From Pedobacter borealis DSM 19626 (GTDB taxonomy: Bacteria; Bacteroidota; Bacteroidia; Sphingobacteriales; Sphingobacteriaceae), in assembly GCF_000708285.2 (NCBI RefSeq), contig NZ_JAUG01000030.1:1-44371 (forward strand): a stretch of 44,371 bases of DNA, in the 5' to 3' direction. How positions within the stretch are numbered: the stretch's first letter is position 1; every line of letters starts with the position of its first letter. Below the pieces are notes generated by a model, which did no database searches, had not been told where the DNA came from, and saw only the letters and a program-made list of their open reading frames with translations. The translations under genes were made by a program, and so were the position numbers. Shown here piece after piece: positions 23,641-32,830 of this stretch.

Positions 23641-26574
23641 ATGAAATTCAAACTATTTACTTTGGCTTGTTTTCTAATTACAGGTGCTTTAGCGAAGGCG
23701 CAAACAACCTATCAATGGAAAACAGGAACATCTGGTGGCTTTAGCTACAGGTATGTAACCAACGATCCGACCAAAACACGTTTTTATACACTAAAAAACG
23801 GTTTGACAGTAATTTTATCTCAGAACAATAAAGAGCCAAATATTACCTATAAAATGGCGGTAAGAGCGGGCAGTAATACCGATCCGCGTACCAATACCGG
23901 CCTGGCACATTATTTGGAACACCTTTTGTTTAAAGGAACAGATAAATTCGGAACCTTAAATTATGCCAAAGAAAAACCACTTTTAGATAAGATCGAGGCA
24001 CTTTACGAAACGTACAACAAAACTACCGATCCGGTTAAACGTAAAGAGATTTATAAGGAAATTGATAAAACTTCGGGCGAAGCTTCTAATTATTCTATCG
24101 CAAACGAATACGATAAAATGATGAAATCGATCGGGAGCAACTCTACCAATGCCCACACCTCGGTAGAAGAAACCGTTTACGAGGAAGATCTTCCATCAAA
24201 TGCCATTGATAAATTCTTAGCCGTACAGGCAGAACGTTTCCGCGCCCCTGTTTTCCGTATCTTCCACACAGAGTTAGAAGCTGTTTACGAAGAGAAAAAC
24301 ATCGGTATGGATAATGATGGCCGTAAAATGTATGAGAAAATGCTGTATGCTTTGTTCCCAACACATAACTACGGACAACAAACCACCATTGGCACCATCG
24401 AGCATTTAAAAAATCCATCCTTAATCGAAATCAGAAAATATTACAACAAATATTATGTGCCTAATAATATGGCCTTAATTATGAGTGGCGATATTAATTA
24501 TGATGATTTAATTAAAAAAATCGACAAGGATTTCGCTTATATGGCACCTAAACCTTTGTCGCTTTACAACCCTGCACCAGAAAAACCATTAACACAGGTT
24601 CAAACAGTTGATATTTATGGTCCAAGTGCCGAAAATTTATATGTTGCTTACAGGGGTTTTGCCCAAAATACACACCAAAGTTTATTGTTAGATTTAATCG
24701 GCAGCATTTTAGCAAACGGTAAAGCGGGTTTAATGGATATCAACATCAATAAACAGCAAAAAATGTTGAGGGCAAGCGCCGGTTATAACTCGATGAAAGA
24801 TTATGGAATCTTCATTTTATCTGGCTCACCTAAAGCCGGACAAAGTTTAGAAGAAGCGCAAAAATTATTGTTAGAGCAGGTAGAACTGCTTAAAAAAGGC
24901 GAATTCGACGAAAGTTTGATTAAAGCAACTGTTGCAAACATCAAATTAGCAGAGTTACAAAGCTTCGATAATAACGATGTGCGTGCGGATTTCGCGATGA
25001 ATGCCTTTATCCAAAACCGTGGTACGGAATGGGATAAAACCCTGGCATCAACCGATGCAATGGCTAAAGTAACCAAAAAGGAAATTGTAGATTTTGCCAA
25101 TAAATTTTTCGTCAACAACTACGTTTCTATCTTAAAACATAAAGGCGAAGATAAAAGCATCATCAAAGTAGAAAAGCCAGCCATTACCGCGGTAAAAACC
25201 AATGTTAATGAGGTTTCTCCATTTACGAAAGACATCATTGCTGCGCCGGTAAAACCCATCGCCCCTAAGTTTTTAGATTATACCAAAGACCTTAATTTCG
25301 GTAAAGCAGGCATTGCTGATGTAATTTCGGTTCAAAACACCGAAAACGGAATTTTCCGTTTAGGCTACCGTTTTGATATGGGCTCGTACAACTACAAGTT
25401 ATTGCCTTATGCTGCTCAATATTTAGCGTTCTTAAGTACTGATAAATACTCGGCAGAGGATATTAGTAAAGCTTTTTACAACATTGCCTGTAGCTACAGC
25501 ATAAACGTAGGCACCGATGTAACTACAGTTTCCATCAGTGGTTTACAAGAAAACTTTGATAAAGCTGTTGCCCTGGTAGAAGATGTACTGGCAAATTGCA
25601 AACCAAACGAAAAAGCCTTAGAAGATTTAAAAGGCCGTTTGTTAAAATCGAGAGATAATGCAAAATTAAACAAATCATCAATTCTTGGTGGTTTAATGAG
25701 CTATGCACAGTACGGTGCAGATAATCCTTTCAATTACGGATTAAGCAATGATGAGATCAAAAATATGAAATCGGCAGATTTGATCTATATCTTACACAAC
25801 CTTACCAATTACAAACACACCATTACTTATTATGGCCCTAAAACTTTAGCAGCATTTTCTGCTGATATTGTAAAAGCACACCCATTGGCTAAAGAATTTA
25901 CTGATGCGGCGCCACTTAAGAAATTTGTATACACCAAAACCGATTCGAACAAAGTTTACTTTGCCGATTACGATATGGTGCAGGCAGAAATCCGTTGGGT
26001 ACGCAATGCTGGGCTGTACGACCCTGCCAATGCTGCAAAAATCGCCTTGTTTAACAACTATTTTGGCGGCGGCATGGGCTCAGTAGTATTCCAAACCATC
26101 CGCGAATCTAAAGCTTTGGCTTATTCTACTTTTGCAGTATATTCTTCTCCAAATACCAAAGAAAAAGAAAATACCATTATCGCTTATGTAGGTACACAGG
26201 CAGATAAAATGAATGAAGCAGTTGCCGGCATGAATGAGTTATTAACCACTTTACCAGAGTCGGATAAATCATTTGCATTATCAAAAACCAACTCATTAAA
26301 TGGCCTGGAAACCAGCCGTATTACCAAAGATGGAATTATCTATAGCTATTTGGCAGATAAAAAATTAGGTTTCGATCATGACTCGAGAGTTGATGAATAC
26401 GCCAACTTAAAACCATTAACTTTTAATGATGTAAAATCATTCCACCAAACCAATCTTTCGGGCAAACCTTACAGTTACTGTATCGTAGCCTCAGAGAAAA
26501 AAATCAACATGGCCGATTTAGCAAAATTTGGTCCGGTAACTAAATTAAGCCTGGAACAGATTTTTGGATACTAA
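23641..26574 (+). CDS. Secreted M16-family zinc metallopeptidase, two-domain
   Basis: The 977-residue protein has a signal peptide (1-21). The first M16 domain carries the inverted zinc motif HYLEH (90-94), and the segment TELEAVYEEKN (about 210-220) supplies the third ligand. A second, inactive-type M16 domain follows, with FGGGMGSVVFQTIRESKALAYS in its last third. Pitrilysin-type members of this size fold as a clam shell and degrade peptides in the periplasm or at the outer membrane. It stands alone with its own terminator at 26641. Confidence 0.95.
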   Translation: MKFKLFTLACFLITGALAKAQTTYQWKTGTSGGFSYRYVTNDPTKTRFYTLKNGLTVILSQNNKEPNITYKMAVRAGSNTDPRTNTGLAHYLEHLLFKGTDKFGTLNYAKEKPLLDKIEALYETYNKTTDPVKRKEIYKEIDKTSGEASNYSIANEYDKMMKSIGSNSTNAHTSVEETVYEEDLPSNAIDKFLAVQAERFRAPVFRIFHTELEAVYEEKNIGMDNDGRKMYEKMLYALFPTHNYGQQTTIGTIEHLKNPSLIEIRKYYNKYYVPNNMALIMSGDINYDDLIKKIDKDFAYMAPKPLSLYNPAPEKPLTQVQTVDIYGPSAENLYVAYRGFAQNTHQSLLLDLIGSILANGKAGLMDININKQQKMLRASAGYNSMKDYGIFILSGSPKAGQSLEEAQKLLLEQVELLKKGEFDESLIKATVANIKLAELQSFDNNDVRADFAMNAFIQNRGTEWDKTLASTDAMAKVTKKEIVDFANKFFVNNYVSILKHKGEDKSIIKVEKPAITAVKTNVNEVSPFTKDIIAAPVKPIAPKFLDYTKDLNFGKAGIADVISVQNTENGIFRLGYRFDMGSYNYKLLPYAAQYLAFLSTDKYSAEDISKAFYNIACSYSINVGTDVTTVSISGLQENFDKAVALVEDVLANCKPNEKALEDLKGRLLKSRDNAKLNKSSILGGLMSYAQYGADNPFNYGLSNDEIKNMKSADLIYILHNLTNYKHTITYYGPKTLAAFSADIVKAHPLAKEFTDAAPLKKFVYTKTDSNKVYFADYDMVQAEIRWVRNAGLYDPANAAKIALFNNYFGGGMGSVVFQTIRESKALAYSTFAVYSSPNTKEKENTIIAYVGTQADKMNEAVAGMNELLTTLPESDKSFALSKTNSLNGLETSRITKDGIIYSYLADKKLGFDHDSRVDEYANLKPLTFNDVKSFHQTNLSGKPYSYCIVASEKKINMADLAKFGPVTKLSLEQIFGY

Positions 26575-26640
26575 TAAGGTTGTAGGTAAAAGGTTGAAGG
26601 CTTAAGGTAAAGGCCTGATGCTTTAATATCAAAATTACTG

Positions 26641-26670
26641 GCGATTCCCGGAAATGGGGATCGCTTTTTT
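26641..26670 (+). terminator. Terminator of the M16 peptidase gene
   Basis: GCGATTCCC (26641-26649) pairs with GGGGATCGC (26656-26664), with one T-G pair, and is followed by six T. Confidence 0.85.
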
Positions 26671-26681
26671 GTTTGGTTAAT

Positions 26682-26796
26682 TAGTTCATTGGCTATTGGT
26701 TCATTGCCTAGGGGGTTAATGTTTAAGTCGGTTAGCTAATGCTAAACGCTAGGCTCAGAAATGTTTTTCGTATCATTGAACTTGGATTTGTAATCC
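26682..26796. repeat. Direct repeat R1 flanking the McrBC-like cassette
   Basis: These 115 bases align with 30872-30988 in the same orientation, with 13 mismatches and two 1-base gaps by my hand alignment (about 87% identity). Shared blocks include GGGGTTAATGTTTAAGTCGG and ATGTTTTTCG. AGTTCA near the left and TGAACT near the right form short inverted ends in both copies. R1 ends 15 bases from the stop of the McrC-like gene. Confidence 0.85.
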
Positions 26797-26810
26797 ACGG
26801 CGAAGAAGAC

Positions 26811-29108
26811 TTATTTAACCTTTACAGTCATGAGTTCTGACAAAGAAGCGGTAAATGGTAATGCAGAATTTCTATTTGTTTTATAGCCGTTAAGAAGCGT
26901 AATATCCCATTTAATATTTTTGAGCTCCTGCTCTCTAACTTCTTCAAAATCATAAACCAAATAAAAATCTTGACTTGGATCTGGGTATCCCTTCTCTAAT
27001 AAATTTTGCTTAGAAAATATATTAAGTCCTGGCGTTTTAATTTTATAAAGCTGGTTGGTTATAGTTTCGTTAGGTCCATGCAGTAAGAGATATTTAACAG
27101 AAGCTAAATTAACATCTAACACCTGTGTACCTTTCGATTCTCTTGTACGCGTATTATAGAGCCGATGTTCATTTATCCATTCACGTTGTTTATCCTGATA
27201 ATAGCCAATCAACACATAAGTATCGTCTGGTTGTAAATCTCTATTTATTCCAAAAGCTTCTGGCAAACGCTCACGAACTTCATTATTTGGTTTATTTTTA
27301 TGAATTTCGTAAGCTCTAAATGCTGTTTTCTCTCTCTGTGATGCCCTGTTTAGAAAATGTTTAACTACTTCAGTTAAAAAGCCTTTTAGTGCTAATGTTC
27401 CATCATCAAATTTATCAGGCCTAATTGCAAAAGCGCCTAAGCCGGGAAGTACTTCATGAAATCCCTTTGTTTGATAAGCATCTTCATTTTTTCCTGGATA
27501 TAGAACGTATGCTCCTCCTGTTCTTCTTATTGCATCTTTATAAGCATGCATTTTAAGTAGGTCGCCTCTTTTGAAATTGCCTTTTGACTCCTCTGTCTTT
27601 TCACTTGTTAGCACTTCTTGGGTTAAGTCGTCACTGTATTCATCTGTCTCATCACCAAGTATATCTGCTATTCTTTCAACTTTGTACTTAGCATCGAAAT
27701 GAATATGAACAATAAGTTCTTCTGTTTCCGCATTACCTTGATCTATTCCTTCAGGCCAAATTGAAAGTGTATAATCCGGTCTCATGCTTTTCGTCCAACT
27801 TCCACTGTTAGGATACTCATTCTTACCTGAAAAAGAACGGTTAAAATTGAATTGCATATTTAAATCCCTTACTTCATTTTTATATACACCACTAATAGCG
27901 ATATGATTTCCTTGTTTGAGCTGTAATCCTAAATCGTCACTTGTTGGCTTAATTAATTGTTCCAGCTCTTTCGATTCAATTCTAAATAAGTCTTTAATAA
28001 CATCTAACAACTTAAAAAACAACCAATACTCATAGAGTGTTGCAATATCCCTTTTACCTGCAGCATATACGTCTTCACCACCTCTCCAAATTAGTTTCGC
28101 AGCAAGATCAAACATCAGCCAGGATCTAAAAACCTCTCTATATCCTTCTTTACGTTGTAAAATAGGGCTATTAAAGGGTATTGTATCTAGATTAAATATT
28201 TCTTTGAATATGGCATGCCCAAGATACTGTTCTAATTTACCCTCTAAAACTGTTGCTTCTGTTTTCAACCTTGAGTTATTCCTAGCCAACAATTTTATCT
28301 TACTCACCAATTCTAGGAAGGAATCTAAAGCAAATTTTATGAATCTATTCTCGGGCGTATCAATCGATTCTTTATTATGAAAACCTAATATTTTTTGTGG
28401 CACCGATTTCAGAATCTGCTTTCGAAACAAATGATGTTCTTTTGGTAAACTCATTCTATTGGAACAAGATGAGATTTGTCTAATTGTTTTGCTATCAAAA
28501 CGTCTAAAACTTCTGATATCTTTTTCAATTTCTGTAGCAACCCATTTCGTTACTGGGCTCGAAAACACCTTATGCAAAGCATCACCAAATTCGTCTGATT
28601 CTAGTATAGATTTTATAAAAGCAAAACGTTGATAAAGTGTTTTAGGATCGCTATCAAAATCACTCACTAAATTTTGAGTAACAGGTGAAGAATGAAGCAA
28701 AACCAAGTCTGTTGCACGCTCAGTAATATCTTCAAGCATTACCCTATAGTCGTCACGATAACTTGTTTTTTGCGACTGAACCTCTAAAACTAAAGTACCG
28801 CATTGGTTTCCTTTCGAATAAATATTAAGAGATAAAGTTCCTACATAAATATTAGGTACAATTCTTCCAATATTCGGATGTGCATTAGATCTCTTAATCA
28901 GCTCATGGTTGCCTAAAGTATATCCCACAGGAAGCTCATATTCGTAAGAATGGCCTTCTATTAGCTGAATATTCGCCTCACCATTTTCGAACGCCTCAAT
29001 ATCATCAATTTTAAAAATTGTTTGTTCGCCATATTTCTCTCCCCATAGTTTACATGTGATAAACGATTTATCCTGCAATAGGATCTCAAATTGAAGATCA
29101 CTTCTCAT
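26811..29108 (-). CDS. McrC-like DUF2357/PD-(D/E)XK restriction nuclease subunit
   Basis: The 765-residue protein has an N-terminal part (about 1-330) with the features of DUF2357, including IDTPENRFIKFALDSFL and the long helices of McrC-type proteins. A PD-(D/E)XK nuclease (about 335-540) follows, with YEYWLFFKLLDV (Glu360), RPDYTLSI (Asp445), HFDAKYK (Asp472, Lys474) and LLKMHAYKDAI. All key residues look intact. A further C-terminal region (about 600-765, beginning YVLIGYYQDKQREWI) is unassigned and may be a target-binding domain. It lies 5 bases past the McrB-like gene, so the pair forms one operon and probably a modification-dependent (type IV-like) defence system. Confidence 0.85.
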   Translation of the reverse strand: MRSDLQFEILLQDKSFITCKLWGEKYGEQTIFKIDDIEAFENGEANIQLIEGHSYEYELPVGYTLGNHELIKRSNAHPNIGRIVPNIYVGTLSLNIYSKGNQCGTLVLEVQSQKTSYRDDYRVMLEDITERATDLVLLHSSPVTQNLVSDFDSDPKTLYQRFAFIKSILESDEFGDALHKVFSSPVTKWVATEIEKDIRSFRRFDSKTIRQISSCSNRMSLPKEHHLFRKQILKSVPQKILGFHNKESIDTPENRFIKFALDSFLELVSKIKLLARNNSRLKTEATVLEGKLEQYLGHAIFKEIFNLDTIPFNSPILQRKEGYREVFRSWLMFDLAAKLIWRGGEDVYAAGKRDIATLYEYWLFFKLLDVIKDLFRIESKELEQLIKPTSDDLGLQLKQGNHIAISGVYKNEVRDLNMQFNFNRSFSGKNEYPNSGSWTKSMRPDYTLSIWPEGIDQGNAETEELIVHIHFDAKYKVERIADILGDETDEYSDDLTQEVLTSEKTEESKGNFKRGDLLKMHAYKDAIRRTGGAYVLYPGKNEDAYQTKGFHEVLPGLGAFAIRPDKFDDGTLALKGFLTEVVKHFLNRASQREKTAFRAYEIHKNKPNNEVRERLPEAFGINRDLQPDDTYVLIGYYQDKQREWINEHRLYNTRTRESKGTQVLDVNLASVKYLLLHGPNETITNQLYKIKTPGLNIFSKQNLLEKGYPDPSQDFYLVYDFEEVREQELKNIKWDITLLNGYKTNRNSALPFTASLSELMTVKVK

Positions 29109-29113
29109 GTTTT

Positions 29114-30727
29114 TTAAGCTTCAGCATAACTGGTAAATCCATTGTCCATTAAATTGCCATACATTCTTGCAATTTTTTCCAATGAAATGGGATAAAGTGA
29201 AACTGCAGCATAATCTGTTTCAATCTTAGGATCAAAAACGTCTGCAATTTTTATATCCTGTTTTAAACACAAATTACCTAGGCTTTCTAAAACCGGCACT
29301 AACTTTTTACGCGATCCATGCACCTTGGGCAATAATTTCTGCATAATAGCGGCATCGAATATTTCTTTTAAATCCCAATCAGGTTTTATCATTTGAGCTA
29401 TTGAAACAAACCGCAAAATTTCGGCTGCACTGCGATAGCCAAATTCAGAGCCTGTTTTTTTTAGTTCTTTGAAAAATGCCAGCATTGGTTCCTTAATTTC
29501 ATCTTGCCCAGCTGCAGAAGCAACCTTTTGTTTAGCTAGAGAAACGAATTGCGCAGCCATATTACTTCCTTGGGCGGCCAATGTTTTAAGATTTACTTCA
29601 CCTACATGATTTAAATAGGTACTCATTTCTTCTGTTGTAACCCTGAACTCGATTACATTTGCCCGATCTAAAACTTTTGGACTAAACATATAGGTAGTTT
29701 CATCAATATTTACCGTACCAATGATGAATAAATTGCTTGGCAATTCAATTTTACGTGGCACACTGTCCAAATCATCTTTAGAATGTAACTCTATACCACA
29801 TTTAGATTCCATAGCACTTAAAAAGTCTGCAAAATAGCGTTCTACATGGCTTAAGTTCATTTCATCAAGAATTAAGAAATAAGGCTTATCCTGATTCTTA
29901 TTTGCATTGATTATTAAATTTAATGCACCATTTTGTGGCTGAATATATTCATTGGTATCTAAAGCATTAGGAAAACCAAGAAGCGGCTCTCTATTTGTCC
30001 AATCGGCACCAACTGGAACAATGCAATATTGATTATCATTTTCGGAAATCCAACTGGCAAAAGCCTGTGCCAATTTAGTTTTACCCGAACCCGAAAGACC
30101 GGTTAAAATTACGAATGGTTTGGTAAGTAACGAGGAAATAAAACGGGTGATTAAGCCTTCAGAGAATTGGAGGTTGGCCAAATCAATTTGATTTAAGAAA
30201 GATTTGTAAGAAAATTTCTCTCCTTGTATTTGAATTTTATTTTCAGTTTCTGATTTGCTGAAAGTGATAGATTTGTATTCATCTATTATTTTAGACAGAT
30301 CAGCATCTAGAACTTCATCACTAGGAAGGTCATTTAGATTATAAACTTTAAAAACCAGAGAATCACCATACCTTTCAGGTTTATTAAGTCCTTCTTTAGC
30401 AAAAAAATCAGATATCTTAACTGCATTTTTAAGATTCCATTTAACTATTGGGGCTTTAGTCTCACTAATACCATAAGCTAAAACTAACTTTTTATCATTT
30501 TTAAACAATAAGTATGCTGGATAAATCCCTTCACTTGTTGTTTGTCCTTCTGTGAGAAAAGATACCCAAGGAATTCTGGCGACAACTCCTGCGCCAAAAC
30601 TCACTTTAACTTTTAAATCTTCGTAGGAGGAATCAAAGTGTTTGGTTTTTAAATTATTTGTTTTTGATTCCTTTATGAATTTTTTTAATTGATTTGAGTA
30701 TCCCATAAACGTTAATAAATCTTGCAA
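29114..30727 (-). CDS. McrB-like AAA+ NTPase with N-terminal DUF3578-type domain
   Basis: The 537-residue protein has an N-terminal domain (about 1-125) that resembles the MrcB N-terminal/DUF3578 domain, seen at SFGAGVVARIPWVSFLTEGQ. The AAA+ part has Walker A GLSGSGKT (210-217), Walker B FLILDE (284-289) and GTVNIDETTYMFSPKVLDRA (337-356). The last replaces the MNxxDR signature of E. coli McrB with VNIDET. It should form a ring motor that drives the nuclease encoded 5 bases downstream. The DUF3578 domain is a probable sensor of modified DNA; its ligand is unknown. Confidence 0.88.
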   Translation of the reverse strand: MQDLLTFMGYSNQLKKFIKESKTNNLKTKHFDSSYEDLKVKVSFGAGVVARIPWVSFLTEGQTTSEGIYPAYLLFKNDKKLVLAYGISETKAPIVKWNLKNAVKISDFFAKEGLNKPERYGDSLVFKVYNLNDLPSDEVLDADLSKIIDEYKSITFSKSETENKIQIQGEKFSYKSFLNQIDLANLQFSEGLITRFISSLLTKPFVILTGLSGSGKTKLAQAFASWISENDNQYCIVPVGADWTNREPLLGFPNALDTNEYIQPQNGALNLIINANKNQDKPYFLILDEMNLSHVERYFADFLSAMESKCGIELHSKDDLDSVPRKIELPSNLFIIGTVNIDETTYMFSPKVLDRANVIEFRVTTEEMSTYLNHVGEVNLKTLAAQGSNMAAQFVSLAKQKVASAAGQDEIKEPMLAFFKELKKTGSEFGYRSAAEILRFVSIAQMIKPDWDLKEIFDAAIMQKLLPKVHGSRKKLVPVLESLGNLCLKQDIKIADVFDPKIETDYAAVSLYPISLEKIARMYGNLMDNGFTSYAEA

Positions 30728-30871
30728 ATAGCCTTTTTTATCTATTTCGCTTACTAAATTAGAACATTTGTTTTATTTTAGGTATTATTTCTTGGCAGTA
30801 AAAAAGAAATTAAACTTCTTTGGTGTTAATCCATGCTTCCCTGCTTAGATAGGAAGGTAGCTGAGGCGGTA

Positions 30872-30988
30872 TAGTTCATTAGCAATTCGTTGATTGCCTA
30901 AGGGGTTAATGTTTAAGTCGGCTAGCTAAATGCCAAATGCTAGGTCCAAAAATGTTTTTCGGATCATTGAACTGTGGATTTGAAATCC
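30872..30988. repeat. Direct repeat R2 flanking the McrBC-like cassette
   Basis: These 117 bases are the second copy of R1 (26682-26796), in the same orientation and 144 bases upstream of the McrB-like start. CTAGC and GCTAG inside it can pair; in R1 the same stem survives with a wobble pair. The copies bracket exactly the two restriction genes. Confidence 0.85.
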
Positions 30989-31000
30989 TCCATTGGACTG

Positions 31001-31099
31001 GGAAAGCAGAGCCTGTAGGTTTTGATCAGTGTTTCTTCCTGCTTTCCGATCCGATCTTTTTTGCCCAATACCTAATTGCTCAGGCCGCAAAAAAGGATC
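31001..31099. other. Two consecutive hairpins next to R2
   Basis: GGAAAGCAG (31001-31009) pairs perfectly with CTGCTTTCC (31039-31047). GATCTTTTTTGC (31053-31064) pairs with GCAAAAAAGGATC (31087-31099) with one bulge. The 598-base interval 30728-31325 holds R2, these hairpins and the small repeats listed next. A 60-codon frame across it has no family resemblance, and I do not accept it as a gene. A structured RNA or the tail of the R2 element are both possible. Confidence 0.5.
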
Positions 31100-31223
31100 T
31101 TCCCTTCAATCCGGTTTAAAAACGAAATTTTGTGATACTATCAGGGCTGTTAAGTGTATAAAAAAACTCCTCCCTGCCTGCATAAAATTTCATTAAATTA
31201 TTACTACAAAGTACAGAAAAAAC

Positions 31224-31247
31224 AAATTGTGTCTTAGTGGTAAAAAA
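31224..31247. repeat. Short dispersed repeat, copy 1
   Basis: AAATTGTGTCTTAGTGGTAA plus four A is identical at 23 of 24 positions to 31316-31339. Between the copies lies a TTCCGTGTTAATCTGTG stretch of the same repeat style. Confidence 0.75.
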
Positions 31248-31315
31248 ACAAATTCCGTGTTAATCTGTGTTTCTGTGGCTAAGAACTTCATTAGTTATAT
31301 GTACAAAAAAAAATC

Positions 31316-31339
31316 AAATCGTGTCTTAGTGGTAAAAAA
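31316..31339. repeat. Short dispersed repeat, copy 2, overlapping the GH130 stop
   Basis: This is the second copy of 31224-31247. The GH130 frame runs into it from the right and stops inside it, so the repeat encodes the last four residues and the stop codon. Confidence 0.75.
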
Positions 31340-32378
31340 CCAACGCCTCCAAAATCTCCTTTATCGAAAACTTAGCCCCACAAACAAACTCATCAGCGGC
31401 ACCATAGTAAATGGTTAATTCATCTCCGTTAACAATATGGCCATTTGTAAATACTACTTCGCCAAAGAAACCATGCAGTTCGTAATCTGCTGTTGGCACC
31501 ATAATCGGTTCATCGGTTCTGGCCAGTACTTTCGATGGATCATCGAGCGCCATTAAAAAAGCACCTAAACAATATTGATGTTTTCCATTTGCACCGTGAT
31601 AGATTTCGAGCCATCCTTCTGCGGTTTTTATGGGTGCTGCCCCGGCGCCCACACGTGCACTATCCCAGTGGTTAGGCCTGGTTTTGATGATACATTTATG
31701 TTTGCCCCAATGAATACCATCCGGAGATTCGGCCAGCCAGATATAATTACCACCCAAAGCTACACTGCTGGGGCGGTGTAGGGCATAAAATTTACCGTTA
31801 ATGCGCTCTTCAAATATGGCACAGTCTTTATTGTGCGGTGGGATAATCATGCCGTGTTTCTCAAAACGCTTCCAATCTTTTGTTGTTCTTAATCCAACCC
31901 CTACCCCATGGGCAGATACTGAAGTAAAGGTTAAATAGTAGGTTTTATCGATTAAGGATACACGGCAATCTTCAATGCCAAAAGTTTCATCTTCTCCCTC
32001 ACCCTGTAATAAAGGATAACCGGCCGGTTGATAAAAATGCACACCATCATCACTGCAAACGAGCCTTAAATGCGATAATGTGGTTAAATAATCAGCACCC
32101 TGATAATTGATCACCCGCGGATCATTATCTGCCAAAGCAGGATCGGCCTCCGCTATCTCGATAATTTCGATGCCGTTTTTCCTTAAAACCGGAAAAGAAA
32201 TAAGGCCCTGTTTTTGCCCCGGCCGTTCTGCTACCCGCACCAGCAGCCATATTTTATTTTGAAAGGTAAAAACACCAGGATTTAAAAGGCATGCAATTTC
32301 CAGGCCGGCTGTACTCGGTACTAAATCTTTTGGACAAAGTATTGGGTTTTGAATAAACCGTTGTGCAATATCACTCAT
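31326..32378 (-). CDS. GH130 family beta-mannoside phosphorylase/hydrolase
   Basis: The 350-residue cytosolic-type protein (no signal peptide) fits the five-bladed propeller GH130 family. Landmarks are NPGVFTFQNKIWLLVRVAER near the start, FGIEDCRV with the probable catalytic Asp, YHGANGKHQYCLGAFLMALDDP and EVVFTNGHIVNGDELTIYYGAAD. Family members split beta-mannosidic bonds with phosphate or water, for example in N-glycan core or mannan breakdown. That fits the mannose theme of the GH92 locus 11 kb away. Its last codons and stop lie inside a dispersed repeat (31316-31339), so its 3' end has probably been rewritten. Confidence 0.93.
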   Translation of the reverse strand: MSDIAQRFIQNPILCPKDLVPSTAGLEIACLLNPGVFTFQNKIWLLVRVAERPGQKQGLISFPVLRKNGIEIIEIAEADPALADNDPRVINYQGADYLTTLSHLRLVCSDDGVHFYQPAGYPLLQGEGEDETFGIEDCRVSLIDKTYYLTFTSVSAHGVGVGLRTTKDWKRFEKHGMIIPPHNKDCAIFEERINGKFYALHRPSSVALGGNYIWLAESPDGIHWGKHKCIIKTRPNHWDSARVGAGAAPIKTAEGWLEIYHGANGKHQYCLGAFLMALDDPSKVLARTDEPIMVPTADYELHGFFGEVVFTNGHIVNGDELTIYYGAADEFVCGAKFSIKEILEALVFYH

Positions 32379-32399
32379 GGCATAAGGTTTTAAACCAAA

Positions 32400-32423
32400 C
32401 AGGCGACCAAAATTGGCCGCCTG
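32400..32423 (-). terminator. Terminator of the CsbD gene
   Basis: CAGGCGACCAA pairs with TTGGCCGCCTG with one mismatch around a very short loop. On the minus strand a U/G-rich tail follows. It lies between the CsbD stop and the GH130 start. Confidence 0.6.
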
Positions 32424-32445
32424 TATATTATTAATTAAATTGAGA

Positions 32446-32631
32446 TTATAATGAATTGATCCATTTTACAAGCTCATCTCTTCCTTTTCCTGTTTTTTGT
32501 TGCAGCTTCCCCAACAATTCATCGTCTTGCCCCTCTTCGTGTTTTAAATCATCGTCCGTTAAATCGGCATAAGCTTGTTTAACCTTTCCTTTTATTTCAT
32601 TCCACTTCCCTTTTAATTCTAACTTATCCAT
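32446..32631 (-). CDS. CsbD-family stress protein
   Basis: I choose the ATG at 32631 ([19 protein letters not shown]), giving 61 residues, the normal CsbD length. The frame to 32691 adds 20 residues not seen in the family. The amphipathic pattern [21 protein letters not shown], followed by [17 protein letters not shown], is diagnostic. CsbD-like proteins are small, mostly helical general-stress proteins without a known activity. It is monocistronic and divergent from the SusC gene. Confidence 0.92.
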   Translation of the reverse strand: MDKLELKGKWNEIKGKVKQAYADLTDDDLKHEEGQDDELLGKLQQKTGKGRDELVKWINSL

Positions 32632-32830
32632 GCTCGTGTTTTTTTGTGGTAAATAATATACTTTTTTAAATCTATCAACATTTTTTACCACTTTTTGTTT
32701 TGATTTAAGCTCAAAAAGCCAAACAACGATCCAATTTCGCTTAACTACAGCAGGTTTTATAAAAATTTTAATTATATTAAAAAATCGTTTCTACGAACTA
32801 TTAAACATTACTAATTAAACTACCAATTTG

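Noticed and set aside
30937..31119. 60-codon frame between R2 and the GH130 gene
   Set aside because: It begins inside the R2 repeat and spans the two hairpins, with no recognisable domain or conserved start.
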